Assembly: GCA_003669055.1 (NCBI GenBank)
Contig: RAYB01000001.1
Span: forward strand, 186,001-250,000
DNA from: a bacterium 1XD21-70
Lineage (GTDB): Bacteria > Bacillota > Clostridia > Lachnospirales > Lachnospiraceae
Direction: 5' to 3'
Length of the DNA: 64,000 nucleotides
Shown here: one piece after another, positions 1 to 9,158 of the stretch
How positions within the stretch are numbered: position 1 is the stretch's first letter
Layout of the letters: every line of letters begins with the position of its first letter
The notes under the pieces: generated by a model
What the model was told of the DNA's origin: nothing
Databases searched by the model: none
What the model saw: only the letters and a program-made list of their open reading frames with translations
Translations under genes and position numbers: made by a program

Positions 1-327
1 CAGGGACTGGGGACCTCTATGCTGCAGATGGGCAACATTGTCAAAAATCCCCGCATCTGGATTCCGCCCACACTGGCCTCCCTCGTTACCGGCCCGGTTG
101 CCACCTGCCTTTTCGGGCTGCAGAATATTCCCGCCGGTTCCGGTATGGGCACCTGCGGCATGGTCGGCCCCATCGGTGTCTACACTGCCATGGGCGGCGG
201 CGGCAAAATGTGGCTGGGCATCGCGCTGGCCTGCTTCGTCCTCCCCGCCATCCTGACCTGGATTTTCGGCGAGATCCTGCGCAGACTCCATTGGATCCAG
301 CCCGGGGATCTGAAACTCGACCTGTAG
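1..327 (+). CDS. PTS sugar transporter subunit IIC, C-terminal part
   Basis: The reading frame is open from the first base, so this is the last 108 codons of a gene starting upstream of the window. The fragment has the hydrophobic segments and the KNPRIWIPPTLAS and GPIGVYTAMGGGG stretches that I associate with the EIIC_2 family of membrane PTS permeases, which carry a sugar across the membrane while it is phosphorylated. The last hydrophobic segment (roughly the final 40 residues) is followed by a short cytoplasmic tail ending in LKLDL. The substrate cannot be told. It converges on ctpA, with a strong hairpin between them. Confidence 0.75.
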   Translation, partial: QGLGTSMLQMGNIVKNPRIWIPPTLASLVTGPVATCLFGLQNIPAGSGMGTCGMVGPIGVYTAMGGGGKMWLGIALACFVLPAILTWIFGEILRRLHWIQPGDLKLDL

Positions 328-338
328 CCCAGCCGCCT

Positions 339-378
339 GCCCTAAAGGGAACATCCTGCTGTCCGTTCCCTTTAGGGC
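339..378. terminator. 14-bp inverted repeat between convergent genes
   Basis: Two perfectly complementary 14-base arms (339-352 GCCCTAAAGGGAAC and 365-378) are separated by 12 bases. It sits between the stop of the PTS IIC gene (plus) and the stop of ctpA (minus), the usual place for a shared two-way terminator. There is no good U-tract on either side, so the termination role is inferred from position and stem strength. Confidence 0.6.
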
Positions 379-383
379 GGCAA

Positions 384-1727
384 TTAATTCATCCCGCTAA
401 GAACCTCCAGCGCCTTCTGCACCTGGTTGTCCTGATCCAGAGGAACTTCCAGCGCTCCTTCCAGCCCTTCCGGGATCTCATACTCGATCTCCACATCGGG
501 ATCCAGCCCCTTTTTATGCAGATCCACACCTCCCGGCGTATAATAATGGGATATGGTCATCTTTACGGCCGACCCGTCGTCCAGCGGTACCAGGCTTTGG
601 ACAATCCCTTTCCCAAAGGAAGTCGTGCCCACCAGCTTCGCACATCCATAGTCCTGCAATGCGCCGGCCAGCACCTCCGATGCACTGGCCGAATTGCCAT
701 TGATCAGCACCACCATCGGGATATCCAGTTCATGGCCGTCCTTCTTCGGGTACCGGGGGTCGTTCTGCCTGGAATCCGACTCAAAACAGATCTTCCCGCC
801 CTCGCTGAAATACCGGTCTCCCTTACCGTTTTTGTCCGAGGTCGATACTATCATCCCGTCTAACTTGTCATCCGGAAGGATATATGCCGCCATCTCCACC
901 ACGGCATCCAGCACACCGCCAGGATTGTCCCGCAAGTCAATAATCAGCTTCTCCATCCCTTGTTCCTGCAAAGAATCGACAGCCTCCTTAAACTGCTCGC
1001 CGGTCACCAGTTCAAACTGGGTTACCATAATATATCCTGTCTGCCCGTCCAGCATCTGTGACTCGACTGTGGTCACCTCCACAATACGCCGCTGGATATG
1101 CAGTTTAACCTCCTCGCCTTCGCGGATCACCGTGATATCCACATAGGTGCCTTCCTCTCCACGGATCTTTTGCTGCACCAGCACGTCAAGTTCCATTTCC
1201 GTCACCTCGGCATCCCCCACCTTGTACAGGATATCCCCCTTCTTCATCCCTGCCTCCTCAGCAGGGGATCCCTGGAACACCCTCAAGGCGGTAATCAGCC
1301 CCGAGGACAGGTTCTGGCTCACCAACACGCCGATCCCGCAATAAACCCCCTCTGTCTCCTCCGTCAGGGATTCGTACTCCTCCGGTGTGTAATATACGGT
1401 ATAAGGATCCCCCAAGCCTGCCAGCATCCCTTTATAAATCCCTGCCTCCATCTGCTCCGGGTCGATATCCTCCTCAAACAGGAAATTGCGGTTCACCAGG
1501 TATTGCAGGGTGTTCAGCTTCTGGTTCACCGTGTTGATGTCAATCCCTCCCTGGCTCTTAGTCTCCTCTGCTACCTGCACCTGTGCCTGGTTTTCCATCA
1601 CGGTTTGGCCGATCAGGTTGATCCCTGCCGCAATCCCGACGATTATCAGGCCGACAAATGCTGTCACCAAAGAACCAGTCAGCACACCCTTCCAAAATTT
1701 ATTTTTTGTCTTTGTCTCGTTTTCCAC
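384..1727 (-). CDS. S41 family C-terminal processing peptidase
   Basis: A 447-residue CtpA-type serine protease anchored by one N-terminal membrane helix (about residues 13-40) and facing outside. A PDZ domain lies near residues 118-200 and the S41 catalytic domain follows. The Ser-Lys dyad is visible in GNSASASEVLAGAL (serine) and TTSFGKGIVQ (lysine). Family members trim the C-termini of envelope proteins and often act with peptidoglycan hydrolases. It is the last gene of the minus-strand run ftsE-ftsX-LytM hydrolase-ctpA, 95 bases after the hydrolase. That context suggests it controls or processes the hydrolase, as known for CtpA/Prc partners elsewhere; this is inference. Confidence 0.93.
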   Translation of the reverse strand: MENETKTKNKFWKGVLTGSLVTAFVGLIIVGIAAGINLIGQTVMENQAQVQVAEETKSQGGIDINTVNQKLNTLQYLVNRNFLFEEDIDPEQMEAGIYKGMLAGLGDPYTVYYTPEEYESLTEETEGVYCGIGVLVSQNLSSGLITALRVFQGSPAEEAGMKKGDILYKVGDAEVTEMELDVLVQQKIRGEEGTYVDITVIREGEEVKLHIQRRIVEVTTVESQMLDGQTGYIMVTQFELVTGEQFKEAVDSLQEQGMEKLIIDLRDNPGGVLDAVVEMAAYILPDDKLDGMIVSTSDKNGKGDRYFSEGGKICFESDSRQNDPRYPKKDGHELDIPMVVLINGNSASASEVLAGALQDYGCAKLVGTTSFGKGIVQSLVPLDDGSAVKMTISHYYTPGGVDLHKKGLDPDVEIEYEIPEGLEGALEVPLDQDNQVQKALEVLSGMN

Positions 1728-1822
1728 AGTGAACTCCTTCTCTATCTTTTTATAATTTATATCCCGTTGCCTGCATCAAAACCACTGGATTGCACGAACC
1801 GTCAAAGCCAGGCCCGCAGATG

Positions 1823-3040
1823 CTATGGGCTGACATAATTAGCAGGATTCACATACTGCCCATTGGCGCGGATGCCAAAATGCAGGTGCGGCCCGGTAGA
1901 ATAGCCGGTAGAACCAACCTTTGCGATGGTCTGCCCCTGAATCACAGACTGCCCTTCCGATGCCAGCAGCTGGGAGCAGTGCATATAAACCGTATATACC
2001 CCGCCTCCGTGGTTAATCATTAAATAATTCCCCGCCGAGTAGCTGTATGTAGAAATCACCACTGTGCCCGAGGCGGCCGCCAGGACCGCACTGCCCGAGG
2101 CGGCTCCAATGTCTATGCCCTGATGGTTGGTGGATGCGCCCTCTGTCGGTGAATTGCGCCCGCCAAATCCGGATGTGACCCGGCTGCTGGCAGGGCAAGG
2201 CCATATAAACCTAATATTCCCAAGGCTGACATTATTATACGCTTTTCCGGCAGCCTCTGCCGCCCGCCTTGCTTCCTCCTCCTTGCGCTTGATCTCTGCC
2301 TCCAGCTTCCGGATCTGATCCTCCTGGGCCTTGATATCCTTCTCATACTCACTGATCTGCCCCTGAGCCGTCTGGATCTGGTTCTCAAAGTTCTTCAGTT
2401 CCTGGTTCTTTTGAGCCAACAGGGTCTCTACGGACTGCTGCTTAGCCTCTGTCTGTTCCTGGAGCCCCAGCAATTCTTCGCGCTCCTGGTTCAGCTGCCG
2501 TTCCCTGTCCGCCACCGCCTCCCTGGCCGCCGCGTATTCATCCATTTTTTTGCGGTCATACTCAGAAATCCTGCGGATATACTCTGCCCGGTTCATAAAC
2601 TGCATCATGCTCTTGGATTGCAGCAGCATATCCAGGTAGCTGACTTCGCCGCGCTCATACATATATTTTATGCGCAGCTTCATGGACTCATACTGCCCAG
2701 CCTCCACTTCCCTGGCGGCCTCCAGTTCCTGCCCGGCTATTTGGATATCTTCCTCCTTTTGGAGGATCTGCTCCCCCAGTTCCTCCAATTCTTCATTCAA
2801 TACACCCAGGCTTTTGTCCAGTTCCCGCACATAGGCCACCGTATCCTGTTTTAATCCCTCTAAGTTTTTCAGTGTTGCCTCAACCTTTTTCTTCTCCGTC
2901 TCCAGGCTGCTGGCTCTTTGCTTTGCATCCTCCACATCCTTCTTCGTGGCATAAACCGGCCTCACCGCTGCCAGCAGCAGGCCTGCAGCCAACAGCACAC
3001 ATACACGGGCCTGCCATCTTCCCTTTCTCCCTGCCTCCAT
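1823..3040 (-). CDS. EnvC-like murein hydrolase: coiled coil plus M23 (LytM) domain
   Basis: A 405-residue secreted protein: signal sequence at the N-terminus (ARVCVLLAAGLLLAAV, cleavage near ATKK), a long charged coiled coil (about residues 30-270, very rich in E, K and Q), then a LytM/M23 domain. The zinc ligands are present (HQGIDI and GPHLHFGI, with YMHC in between), so unlike E. coli EnvC it looks catalytically competent. It starts 12 bases after ftsX. The layout matches FtsX-activated peptidoglycan hydrolases such as PcsB, CwlO and RipC, where FtsX contacts the coiled coil. Role: cutting septal or side-wall peptidoglycan under FtsEX control. Confidence 0.92.
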   Translation of the reverse strand: MEAGRKGRWQARVCVLLAAGLLLAAVRPVYATKKDVEDAKQRASSLETEKKKVEATLKNLEGLKQDTVAYVRELDKSLGVLNEELEELGEQILQKEEDIQIAGQELEAAREVEAGQYESMKLRIKYMYERGEVSYLDMLLQSKSMMQFMNRAEYIRRISEYDRKKMDEYAAAREAVADRERQLNQEREELLGLQEQTEAKQQSVETLLAQKNQELKNFENQIQTAQGQISEYEKDIKAQEDQIRKLEAEIKRKEEEARRAAEAAGKAYNNVSLGNIRFIWPCPASSRVTSGFGGRNSPTEGASTNHQGIDIGAASGSAVLAAASGTVVISTYSYSAGNYLMINHGGGVYTVYMHCSQLLASEGQSVIQGQTIAKVGSTGYSTGPHLHFGIRANGQYVNPANYVSP

Positions 3041-3052
3041 CCTGATCGCCTC

Positions 3053-3961
3053 CTACACTCTCATGTACTTACGGATTGTAAAATGGCTCCCTAAAAAACC
3101 GATCCCTACCCCCAGGCAGACGGCAACTGCCGCCATTACCGGGTAAATCTCATGGATTGGCAGAAACACAAAAACCCCCGATAGCACCTGGAAGCGTTCC
3201 AACAGATAAGCCACTGACCGGCTATATAAAACATAGATCCCTGCCAATGGGATCCCTGCGCCAACCACGCCGATCAGCACACCTTCCACCACAAACGGCG
3301 CCCGGATCATAAAATTGGTGGCCCCGATCAGGCGCATGATCTGACTCTCCTGCTTGCGGAAGGCGGCCGCCACGGAAATGGTGTTGCTGATCAAAAATAT
3401 AGACACCAACAGCAAAACTCCGGTTATTACCAGGGACAAAAGCCCCACCACACGGTTAAAACCGGCAAAACCTTCCGCCACTGTGCTGGAGTAGTTCACC
3501 TGCCGCACACCGTCCAGCCCCTGCAGCCAGGACGCCATCACATTCTGGTCTTCTATCTCATAGAGGTGGATCTCATAGCTGGCCGACCCCGCCAACGGGT
3601 TGTCCTCCGCAAATCCCTCTGCCAATTCCTCATGCCCGGCAAAATAATCCGTCTGAAAAGATTCCCACGCCTCATCCGCAGACACGTACACCATATCCTT
3701 CACCTCTGTACGGCTGCCGATGGCCGCCCCCAATGCAAGGATATCCGTCTCGCCCAGCCCCTCATCAAACAGTACCGTGATCCCCACCGTACTTTCCATA
3801 TTTTTAATGATATACTGAATGTTGCTGATAACAGAAAAAAACAGGCAAAATAAAAAAACGCAGGCAGAAATGGTCGCCACCGATGCCAGTGAAAACCACA
3901 CATTCCTGCATATATTTTTCAGCCCCTGTTTTAAACAATACCAGAGCATACTTATCCTCAT
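3053..3961 (-). CDS. ftsX: Cell division protein FtsX
   Basis: A 302-residue ABC-type permease of the FtsX family. A membrane helix near residues 22-48 is followed by a roughly 120-residue extracellular domain (about 50-170) and then three more helices (near 172-200, 222-250 and 262-290), the standard FtsX topology. It does not transport; it passes the ATPase state of FtsE to an outside hydrolase. The partner ATPase is 27 bases upstream and the probable target hydrolase 12 bases downstream, so the three form one operon. The start ATG at 3961 is preceded by a purine-rich GGGACGG. Confidence 0.95.
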   Translation of the reverse strand: MRISMLWYCLKQGLKNICRNVWFSLASVATISACVFLFCLFFSVISNIQYIIKNMESTVGITVLFDEGLGETDILALGAAIGSRTEVKDMVYVSADEAWESFQTDYFAGHEELAEGFAEDNPLAGSASYEIHLYEIEDQNVMASWLQGLDGVRQVNYSSTVAEGFAGFNRVVGLLSLVITGVLLLVSIFLISNTISVAAAFRKQESQIMRLIGATNFMIRAPFVVEGVLIGVVGAGIPLAGIYVLYSRSVAYLLERFQVLSGVFVFLPIHEIYPVMAAVAVCLGVGIGFLGSHFTIRKYMRV

Positions 3962-3988
3962 GATCTCATCCGTCCCTTATCTGCGCTG

Positions 3989-4654
3989 TTATCTGATCTC
4001 GTCACCGATAACCCTCCCCCGGTCCAGGGTTATCACACGCCCCCCCATCTGGTCCACGATCTCCTGGCTGTGGGTCACCACCACCACGGTAGTCCCCATC
4101 TGGTTAATGTCCCACAATAGATCCATGATTTCAACCGCATTCTGGTAATCTAAGTTGCCTGTAGGTTCGTCCGCCAATAAAATCTCCGGCTGGTTTACCA
4201 GCGCGCGGGCAATGGCCACCCGCTGCTGCTCCCCGCCGGAGAGATGCTGTGGAAGTGACTTGTATTTAGAGGACAGCCCGACCAGCGTCAGCATCTCGGG
4301 TACAGATTCCCGGATAGCACGCGAAGAAGCCCCCACCACCCGCTGGGCGAAGGCTACATTCTCAAACACATTCCGATCCTTTAACAGCCTGAAATCCTGG
4401 AACACAATCCCAAAATTCCGCCGGTAACGGGGAATCTGCCACCGGCGCATCTTCTGTAGTTCAATCCCATTGACAATGATTTCCCCGGAACTTGGCTCCT
4501 CCTCCTTGATCAGCAGCCGCAAAAGCGTCGTCTTGCCAGAACCGCTGCGCCCCATGATGAACACAAACTCCCCGTCCCCGATGGTGATATTTATGTCCCG
4601 CAGTGCCCGGTTCCCGCTTCCATAGGCCTTGCAAACATCTAAAATCTCTATCAT
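3989..4654 (-). CDS. ftsE: Cell division ATP-binding protein FtsE
   Basis: A 221-residue ABC ATPase of normal FtsE length. Walker A is GRSGSGKTTLL, the signature is LSGGEQQRVAIARAL and Walker B is ILLADEPTG, with the switch histidine in VVVVTHSQE. It drives the FtsX conformational change that activates the LytM hydrolase encoded two genes downstream. First gene of the minus-strand ftsE-ftsX-hydrolase-ctpA run; the next upstream gene, the PucR regulator, ends 56 bases before it. Confidence 0.96.
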   Translation of the reverse strand: MIEILDVCKAYGSGNRALRDINITIGDGEFVFIMGRSGSGKTTLLRLLIKEEEPSSGEIIVNGIELQKMRRWQIPRYRRNFGIVFQDFRLLKDRNVFENVAFAQRVVGASSRAIRESVPEMLTLVGLSSKYKSLPQHLSGGEQQRVAIARALVNQPEILLADEPTGNLDYQNAVEIMDLLWDINQMGTTVVVVTHSQEIVDQMGGRVITLDRGRVIGDEIR

Positions 4655-4710
4655 AATTATCCCCTGGTCTTCCGGAGCCTCACCTTTCTCTTCTTATTCT
4701 TTCCTTCCGC

Positions 4711-5799
4711 TCAGAAGTCCTGGTTCTCCATGTATTTCATATATTTCACCACCATCAATGCAATCTTGAATGTGATGGCATCCTCAAATACCCGCAGATC
4801 CAGCCCTGTGCTTTTCTGCAGCTTGTCCAGACGGTATACCAGGGTATTCCGGTGGATATAAAGCTGCCTGGAGGTCTCCGACACATTCAGGCTGTTCTCA
4901 AAGAACTTATTGATCGTTGCCAACGTCTCCTCATCGAAATCATCCGGCGACTTGCTCTCAAACACCTCGCGGATGAACATCCGGCACAGCGGCAACGGCA
5001 GCTGGTAGATCAGCCGCCCAATCCCTAAGTTGCTGTAAGCCACTACATTCTTGCCGCTGTAGAAAATCTTGCCCACGTCCAGGGCCATCTTCGCTTCCTT
5101 GTAGGAACGGGAAACTTCTTTGATATCCCCCACAATCGTACCGAAGGAAACATGGACCTTGGTCATCGCCTCGGTATTGAGCATATCGAGGATCATGTTG
5201 GCCGTCTTCTCCAGGTCCTCATAGTCCTCCATAGGCTTTACTTCCTTCACCAGGATGATGTTCTTCTCATCCACAGCAGTGATAAAATCCTTCGTCTTGC
5301 CCGCAAACAGGCTGCGGACAGTCTCCAAAGCGTTCCCATCCTTCTCGTGCTTCGTCTCAATCAAAAAGACCACCCGGCGCACATTTGTCTCAATATGCAG
5401 CTTCTTGGCACGGTTGTAGATATCCACCAAAAGCAAATTGTCCAACAACAGGTTCTTGATAAAATTATCCTTATCAAACCGCTCCTTATATGCTATCAGC
5501 AGGTTCTGCACCTGGAATGCTGCCAGCTTGCCCACCATATATACATCGTCACTGCCGCCCCTGGCCAACAGGATGTATTCCAGCTGATGCTCATCAAAAA
5601 CTTTAAAAAACTGATAGCCCTGGATCACCTGGCTGTCCGCCGGTGAATCCACAAAAGACAGGATGGAGCTTTCATATTCTTCTGCCTCCGGAAATGTCGA
5701 GGCAAGCACCTTGCCTTCTGTGTCACAGATGCAAAGGTCGATTCTGGTAATTCCCTTCAAACCCTCAATAGTCGTCTGAAGAATCTGATTTGAAATCAT
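4711..5799 (-). CDS. PucR/CdaR family transcriptional regulator
   Basis: A 362-residue cytoplasmic regulator. The N-terminal 130 residues resemble a diacid-recognition (CdaR-type) sensor, the middle (about 170-280) a GGDEF-like CdaR domain without catalytic signature, and the C-terminus is a PucR-type helix-turn-helix containing NVSETSRQLYIHRNTLVYRL. Family members respond to sugar diacids or purine derivatives. No target genes are adjacent in an obvious operon; kduI and yhcH, 5 kb upstream, are uronate genes and might be targets, but this is speculative. The start at 5799 follows GAAGGAGCG. Confidence 0.85.
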   Translation of the reverse strand: MISNQILQTTIEGLKGITRIDLCICDTEGKVLASTFPEAEEYESSILSFVDSPADSQVIQGYQFFKVFDEHQLEYILLARGGSDDVYMVGKLAAFQVQNLLIAYKERFDKDNFIKNLLLDNLLLVDIYNRAKKLHIETNVRRVVFLIETKHEKDGNALETVRSLFAGKTKDFITAVDEKNIILVKEVKPMEDYEDLEKTANMILDMLNTEAMTKVHVSFGTIVGDIKEVSRSYKEAKMALDVGKIFYSGKNVVAYSNLGIGRLIYQLPLPLCRMFIREVFESKSPDDFDEETLATINKFFENSLNVSETSRQLYIHRNTLVYRLDKLQKSTGLDLRVFEDAITFKIALMVVKYMKYMENQDF

Positions 5800-5863
5800 A
5801 ATATACGCTCCTTCTTCAAATATTGGTTACCCTATCTTATATCTTAATGCAAACTGCCAAAAA

Positions 5864-5893
5864 AAGCAAGCAAGTATCGCAGCCTGCCTGCTT
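5864..5893 (-). terminator. Hairpin with T-tract upstream of the PucR gene
   Basis: Read on the minus strand, AAGCAGGCA pairs with TGCTTGCTT (one G-T pair) and is followed by seven T. It lies 65 bases before the PucR start. It may be a second terminator for the ABC ATPase gene or an attenuator in the PucR leader; the sequence does not decide. Confidence 0.5.
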
Positions 5894-5985
5894 ATTTTTG
5901 TAAATTCGCTGTCGGCTCCCCCTGCCCTTGGCGGACATAGGGATACACATCCTCCTGCCTGCTAATGATAAATGCTGCATCATAC

Positions 5986-6049
5986 AAAAAACCGCAGAAG
6001 CAGGGCAGACAGACATACCAAAATGCCCTTCTGCCCCAGCCCTGCGGCC
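5986..6049 (-). terminator. Intrinsic terminator after the sugar ABC ATPase gene
   Basis: On the minus strand the outer arms CCGCAG and CTGCGG, with an inner GGCAG/CTGCC pairing, are followed directly by six T. It starts about 30 bases after the stop of the MsmK-type ATPase gene. Confidence 0.75.
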
Positions 6050-6081
6050 TTATGCTAAGCTATGAAAACAGCCCAAATCCT

Positions 6082-7194
6082 TTAGTTTGTGACAACCTGC
6101 TCCGTCTCTTTATCGAATACATGTACCTTGCTCAGATCCATCGCCAGCTTGATGGTATCACCCGGCCTAGCCGTGGTGCGCGGATTCACGCGTGCAGTAC
6201 AACTCGTCTCCTGCAGGTCAAAATACAGATACACTTCAGCACCCAGCAGTTCATATACGCGAACCGTAGCAGAGAATACACTGTCGGGAGAAGCTTTCAG
6301 ATAAGCCTCCTCGTCATGCAGATCCTCCGGACGGATGCCCAGGGTAACTACCTTGCCCACATACCCCTTCTGATCCAGGACTTTGCCCTTCTCCTCCGGC
6401 AAAGTAATCGTATTGCCGTCAAAGGTCAGGGTTACGCCGCCGCCTGCTTTGCCAACGGTAGCGTCTACCAAGTTCATCTGCGGAGCGCCGATGAATCCGG
6501 CCACGAACTTATTGCAGGGCTTGTCATACAGATTCTGCGGAGAATCCACCTGCTGTACGATACCATCCTTCATAACAACAATCCTGGTACCCAGAGTCAT
6601 TGCCTCGGTCTGGTCATGGGTTACGTAAATGATGGTTGCCTGCAGCCTCTGATGCAGCTTGGAAATCTCAATACGCATCTGCCCTCTCAGCTTTGCATCC
6701 AGGTTGGACAGCGGCTCGTCCATCAGGAATACCTTCGGGTTACGCACAATGGCACGGCCCATAGCCACACGCTGTCTCTGACCGCCGGACAGAGCCTTCG
6801 GCTTACGGTCTAACAGATGGGACAAATCAAGGATTCTTGCAGCCTCCTGAACCAGCTTGTCAATCTCATCCTTCGGCACCTTCCTCAGCTTCAGGCCGAA
6901 TGCCATATTGTCATATACTGACATATGCGGGTACAGGGCGTAGTTCTGGAATACCATTGCGATATCTCTGTCCTTTGGCTCTACGTCATTGACCAGCTTG
7001 CCGTCAATGTACAGTTCACCAGATGAAATATCCTCCAGGCCAGCAACCATACGCAGGGTGGTTGACTTACCACATCCAGATGGCCCTACAAAAATGATAA
7101 ACTCTTTATCTGCAATCTCCAGATTGAAATCCTTTACTGCTACAAACCCATTAGGATACGACTTTGTTACATTTCTCAGTGACAGACTAGCCAT
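6082..7194 (-). CDS. Sugar ABC transporter ATP-binding protein, MsmK/UgpC type
   Basis: A 370-residue ABC ATPase of the carbohydrate-uptake class. Walker A GPSGCGKSTTL, Q-loop VFQNYALYPHMSV, signature ALSGGQRQRVAMGRAI and Walker B VFLMDEPLSNLDAK are all intact. The C-terminal 130 residues form the TOBE/regulatory region typical of MalK, MsmK and UgpC. No permease or binding protein is adjacent, which fits a shared ATPase serving several sugar transporters, as described for MsmK and MsmX. It ends in a clear terminator, so it is probably a single-gene transcript. Start at 7194 with AGGAGG ten bases upstream. Confidence 0.93.
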   Translation of the reverse strand: MASLSLRNVTKSYPNGFVAVKDFNLEIADKEFIIFVGPSGCGKSTTLRMVAGLEDISSGELYIDGKLVNDVEPKDRDIAMVFQNYALYPHMSVYDNMAFGLKLRKVPKDEIDKLVQEAARILDLSHLLDRKPKALSGGQRQRVAMGRAIVRNPKVFLMDEPLSNLDAKLRGQMRIEISKLHQRLQATIIYVTHDQTEAMTLGTRIVVMKDGIVQQVDSPQNLYDKPCNKFVAGFIGAPQMNLVDATVGKAGGGVTLTFDGNTITLPEEKGKVLDQKGYVGKVVTLGIRPEDLHDEEAYLKASPDSVFSATVRVYELLGAEVYLYFDLQETSCTARVNPRTTARPGDTIKLAMDLSKVHVFDKETEQVVTN

Positions 7195-7563
7195 ATTCTT
7201 TTTTCCTCCTGATAATAAAGTCCTTATTTTTGATTGGCTGGGGACATTCCCAAAAACCCGCCGTTGTTACTTTCTTTATCATACAATAATCAAATTGTTT
7301 TCGCCATATGGCAAATGACCAAAAACCTGTTTCCCATTTTGTAACATCTGTCTATTTCCCGGGAAAAGTGCAAAAAATCACAAAAGCGGATTCAAAAGAA
7401 CCCGCTTTTCCTGCCCAACTTAATAAATCTCCACAAAAAACCGGCACCTATTGGCTTTCCGGAATAAATCCTTGTGAATCCTGCCCAACGGATATCCTTT
7501 TTTCTTGTCTAAATTCTTTCTGCAGCTTTCATGCCGTTCTGCAGCCGCTCCCCGCCAGGCATC
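7195..7563. other. Gene-free 369 bp; possible promoter and operator for the ABC ATPase gene
   Basis: I see no coding region here. On the minus strand a weak promoter can be proposed (TGGCGA at 7306-7301, 17-base spacer, TATGAT at 7283-7278). A perfect 10-bp palindrome, GCCATATGGC (7303-7312), overlaps the proposed -35 and could be an operator. The rest (7315-7563) holds nothing I recognise. Confidence 0.35.
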
Positions 7564-8148
7564 CTATGAAATCTTCTTTGCCAATACATTCAGCCACCGC
7601 AAATCAGAATTCCTGTTCACATCGTCGGTAATCCAGATTTTTTTGACCTCCAGGCGCTTAGTCTCCCGCAGGATCCTCTCCAGCTTTTCCTCCGTATACT
7701 CGCAGAAATACTGCTCACCCTGAAAGCCCTCAAAATCCCCCTCCCGAAAGGATAAAAACAGAACGCCTCCCCTGCACATGGCATCAATAACCTTATCCAG
7801 GATCCCTCCCAGTTCATCCTCCGGCACATGGATCAGCGCCGCACTGCCCCAGACACCATCAAACACCTCGTCAAATACCATGTCTTCGTATGGCATATGC
7901 AGCACTTCTATGCCGGTATGTATCTCCGCCAGCTTACACATCTCCTCCGAGGCGTCCAGCGGCGTCACATCATATCCCATTTCATAAAAAGCCAAGCTAT
8001 CCCTGCCAGAACCACATCCCAGGTCCAGAATGGTATCTCCCTCTTCCAGATATTTTAAAAACCTCTGGTATAACTCCCCCATATCCAGTTCTGACGTATC
8101 CTCAAATATTTTCGCTGCATATTTATTATAATACTCGATCGTGTCCAA
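7564..8148 (-). CDS. Class I SAM-dependent methyltransferase
   Basis: A small methyltransferase of about 194 residues. The SAM-binding glycine motif ILDLGCGSGRDSLAF, the following acidic position in TPLDASEEM, and GVWGSAALIHVP mark a Rossmann methyltransferase domain (residues about 40-140). The substrate is unknown. I prefer the TTG start at 8148 because AGGAGG lies six bases before it; a longer reading from 8175 would run into the end of cvfB and lacks a site. It follows cvfB by 13 bases and is probably co-transcribed with it. Confidence 0.8.
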   Translation of the reverse strand: MDTIEYYNKYAAKIFEDTSELDMGELYQRFLKYLEEGDTILDLGCGSGRDSLAFYEMGYDVTPLDASEEMCKLAEIHTGIEVLHMPYEDMVFDEVFDGVWGSAALIHVPEDELGGILDKVIDAMCRGGVLFLSFREGDFEGFQGEQYFCEYTEEKLERILRETKRLEVKKIWITDDVNRNSDLRWLNVLAKKIS

Positions 8149-8161
8149 AGCAATCCTCCTG

Positions 8162-8995
8162 CTATATCCGTTCAATAGTTTTCTCCGTTATGCGGATCCT
8201 GCCTTCTTTCAGGAGCCGTCCCACTGCACGCTTAAAAGCATTTTTGCTCATCTTCATCTCTCTTAGAATGGTTTCCGGCCTGGCCTTATCGTTAAAGGGC
8301 AGCACCCCTCCAAACTCTTCCACCGCCTTCATCACCAATTCCGCATCCGTATCCATCTGTACATACGCTTTCTGCCTTGGGCTTAAATCGAGCTTACCGT
8401 CCTCTCGCACCTTGACTACCCGTGCCTCAACCGTATCTCCTGGATAGAATTCTCCATACATTTCTCTTTTGGGGATCAAACCGTAATACTGATTATCCAC
8501 TGCCACAAAGGCTCCTAGATTTTCATTGATCTCATAGATAGTACCAGTCACCCGGTCATCTCTTTTATAAGGAGATTCTGCGCTCATATAGGAATAAACA
8601 TTCATGGTAGCTGCCAGCCGTTTGCTCTTGTCCACATACAAAGCTACCAGGCACATCTCGCCTTCCTGGACCTTATGGTTCTGCTCCTTAAAAGGAAGCA
8701 GCAAGTCTTTTTCAAGCCCCATATCCAGAAACGCACCTACCTTCGCCACATCTTTAACCTGCAGCACGGCCACCTCACCCACCTGGAGTTTTGGCGTCCC
8801 AGTAGTTGCTATCAGCCGGTCCTCCGAATCTTTATAGATGAAAACCTCCAGCACATCTCCGGGCTTAGTCCCTTCAGGAACCTGTTTCTTCGGAAGCAGC
8901 ACAGAACTTGACTCGTCCTCTGCTTCTCCAAGATAAACACCGAAGCTCTTTGCTCTCTGGACAACCAGCTTTTGAATTTTCCCTAACTCTATCAT
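8162..8995 (-). CDS. CvfB-like S1 RNA-binding protein
   Basis: A protein of about 277 residues from the ATG at 8995 (MIELGKIQ). It has S1-like domains in series (about 1-60, 65-130 and 140-215; the second contains KVGAFLDMGLEKDLLLPF) and a C-terminal winged-helix part (about 220-277). This is the layout of Staphylococcus CvfB, an RNA-binding regulator of virulence gene expression. A longer GTG start at 9031 is possible, but the MIELGKIQ start fits the family better. The target RNAs cannot be predicted. Confidence 0.85.
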   Translation of the reverse strand: MIELGKIQKLVVQRAKSFGVYLGEAEDESSSVLLPKKQVPEGTKPGDVLEVFIYKDSEDRLIATTGTPKLQVGEVAVLQVKDVAKVGAFLDMGLEKDLLLPFKEQNHKVQEGEMCLVALYVDKSKRLAATMNVYSYMSAESPYKRDDRVTGTIYEINENLGAFVAVDNQYYGLIPKREMYGEFYPGDTVEARVVKVREDGKLDLSPRQKAYVQMDTDAELVMKAVEEFGGVLPFNDKARPETILREMKMSKNAFKRAVGRLLKEGRIRITEKTIERI

Positions 8996-9158
8996 CGAAA
9001 TCTCTCTTTCCCTATCTATAGGTACCTGCACTTATGCAGTATCTTTTTACTTTATCCTGCCATCCGCCCGGCGGACTCTTCTTTCCTCCCGCTCTCTGTC
9101 ATTTTACAGCGCCCTTGCGCCTTCCTTCGATACCGTCCGCCGGTTGCCGATGGATTCT

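Noticed and set aside
5965-6813. 282-codon open frame on the plus strand
   Set aside because: Antisense to the sugar ABC ATPase, which has all motifs; the plus frame also covers the terminator.
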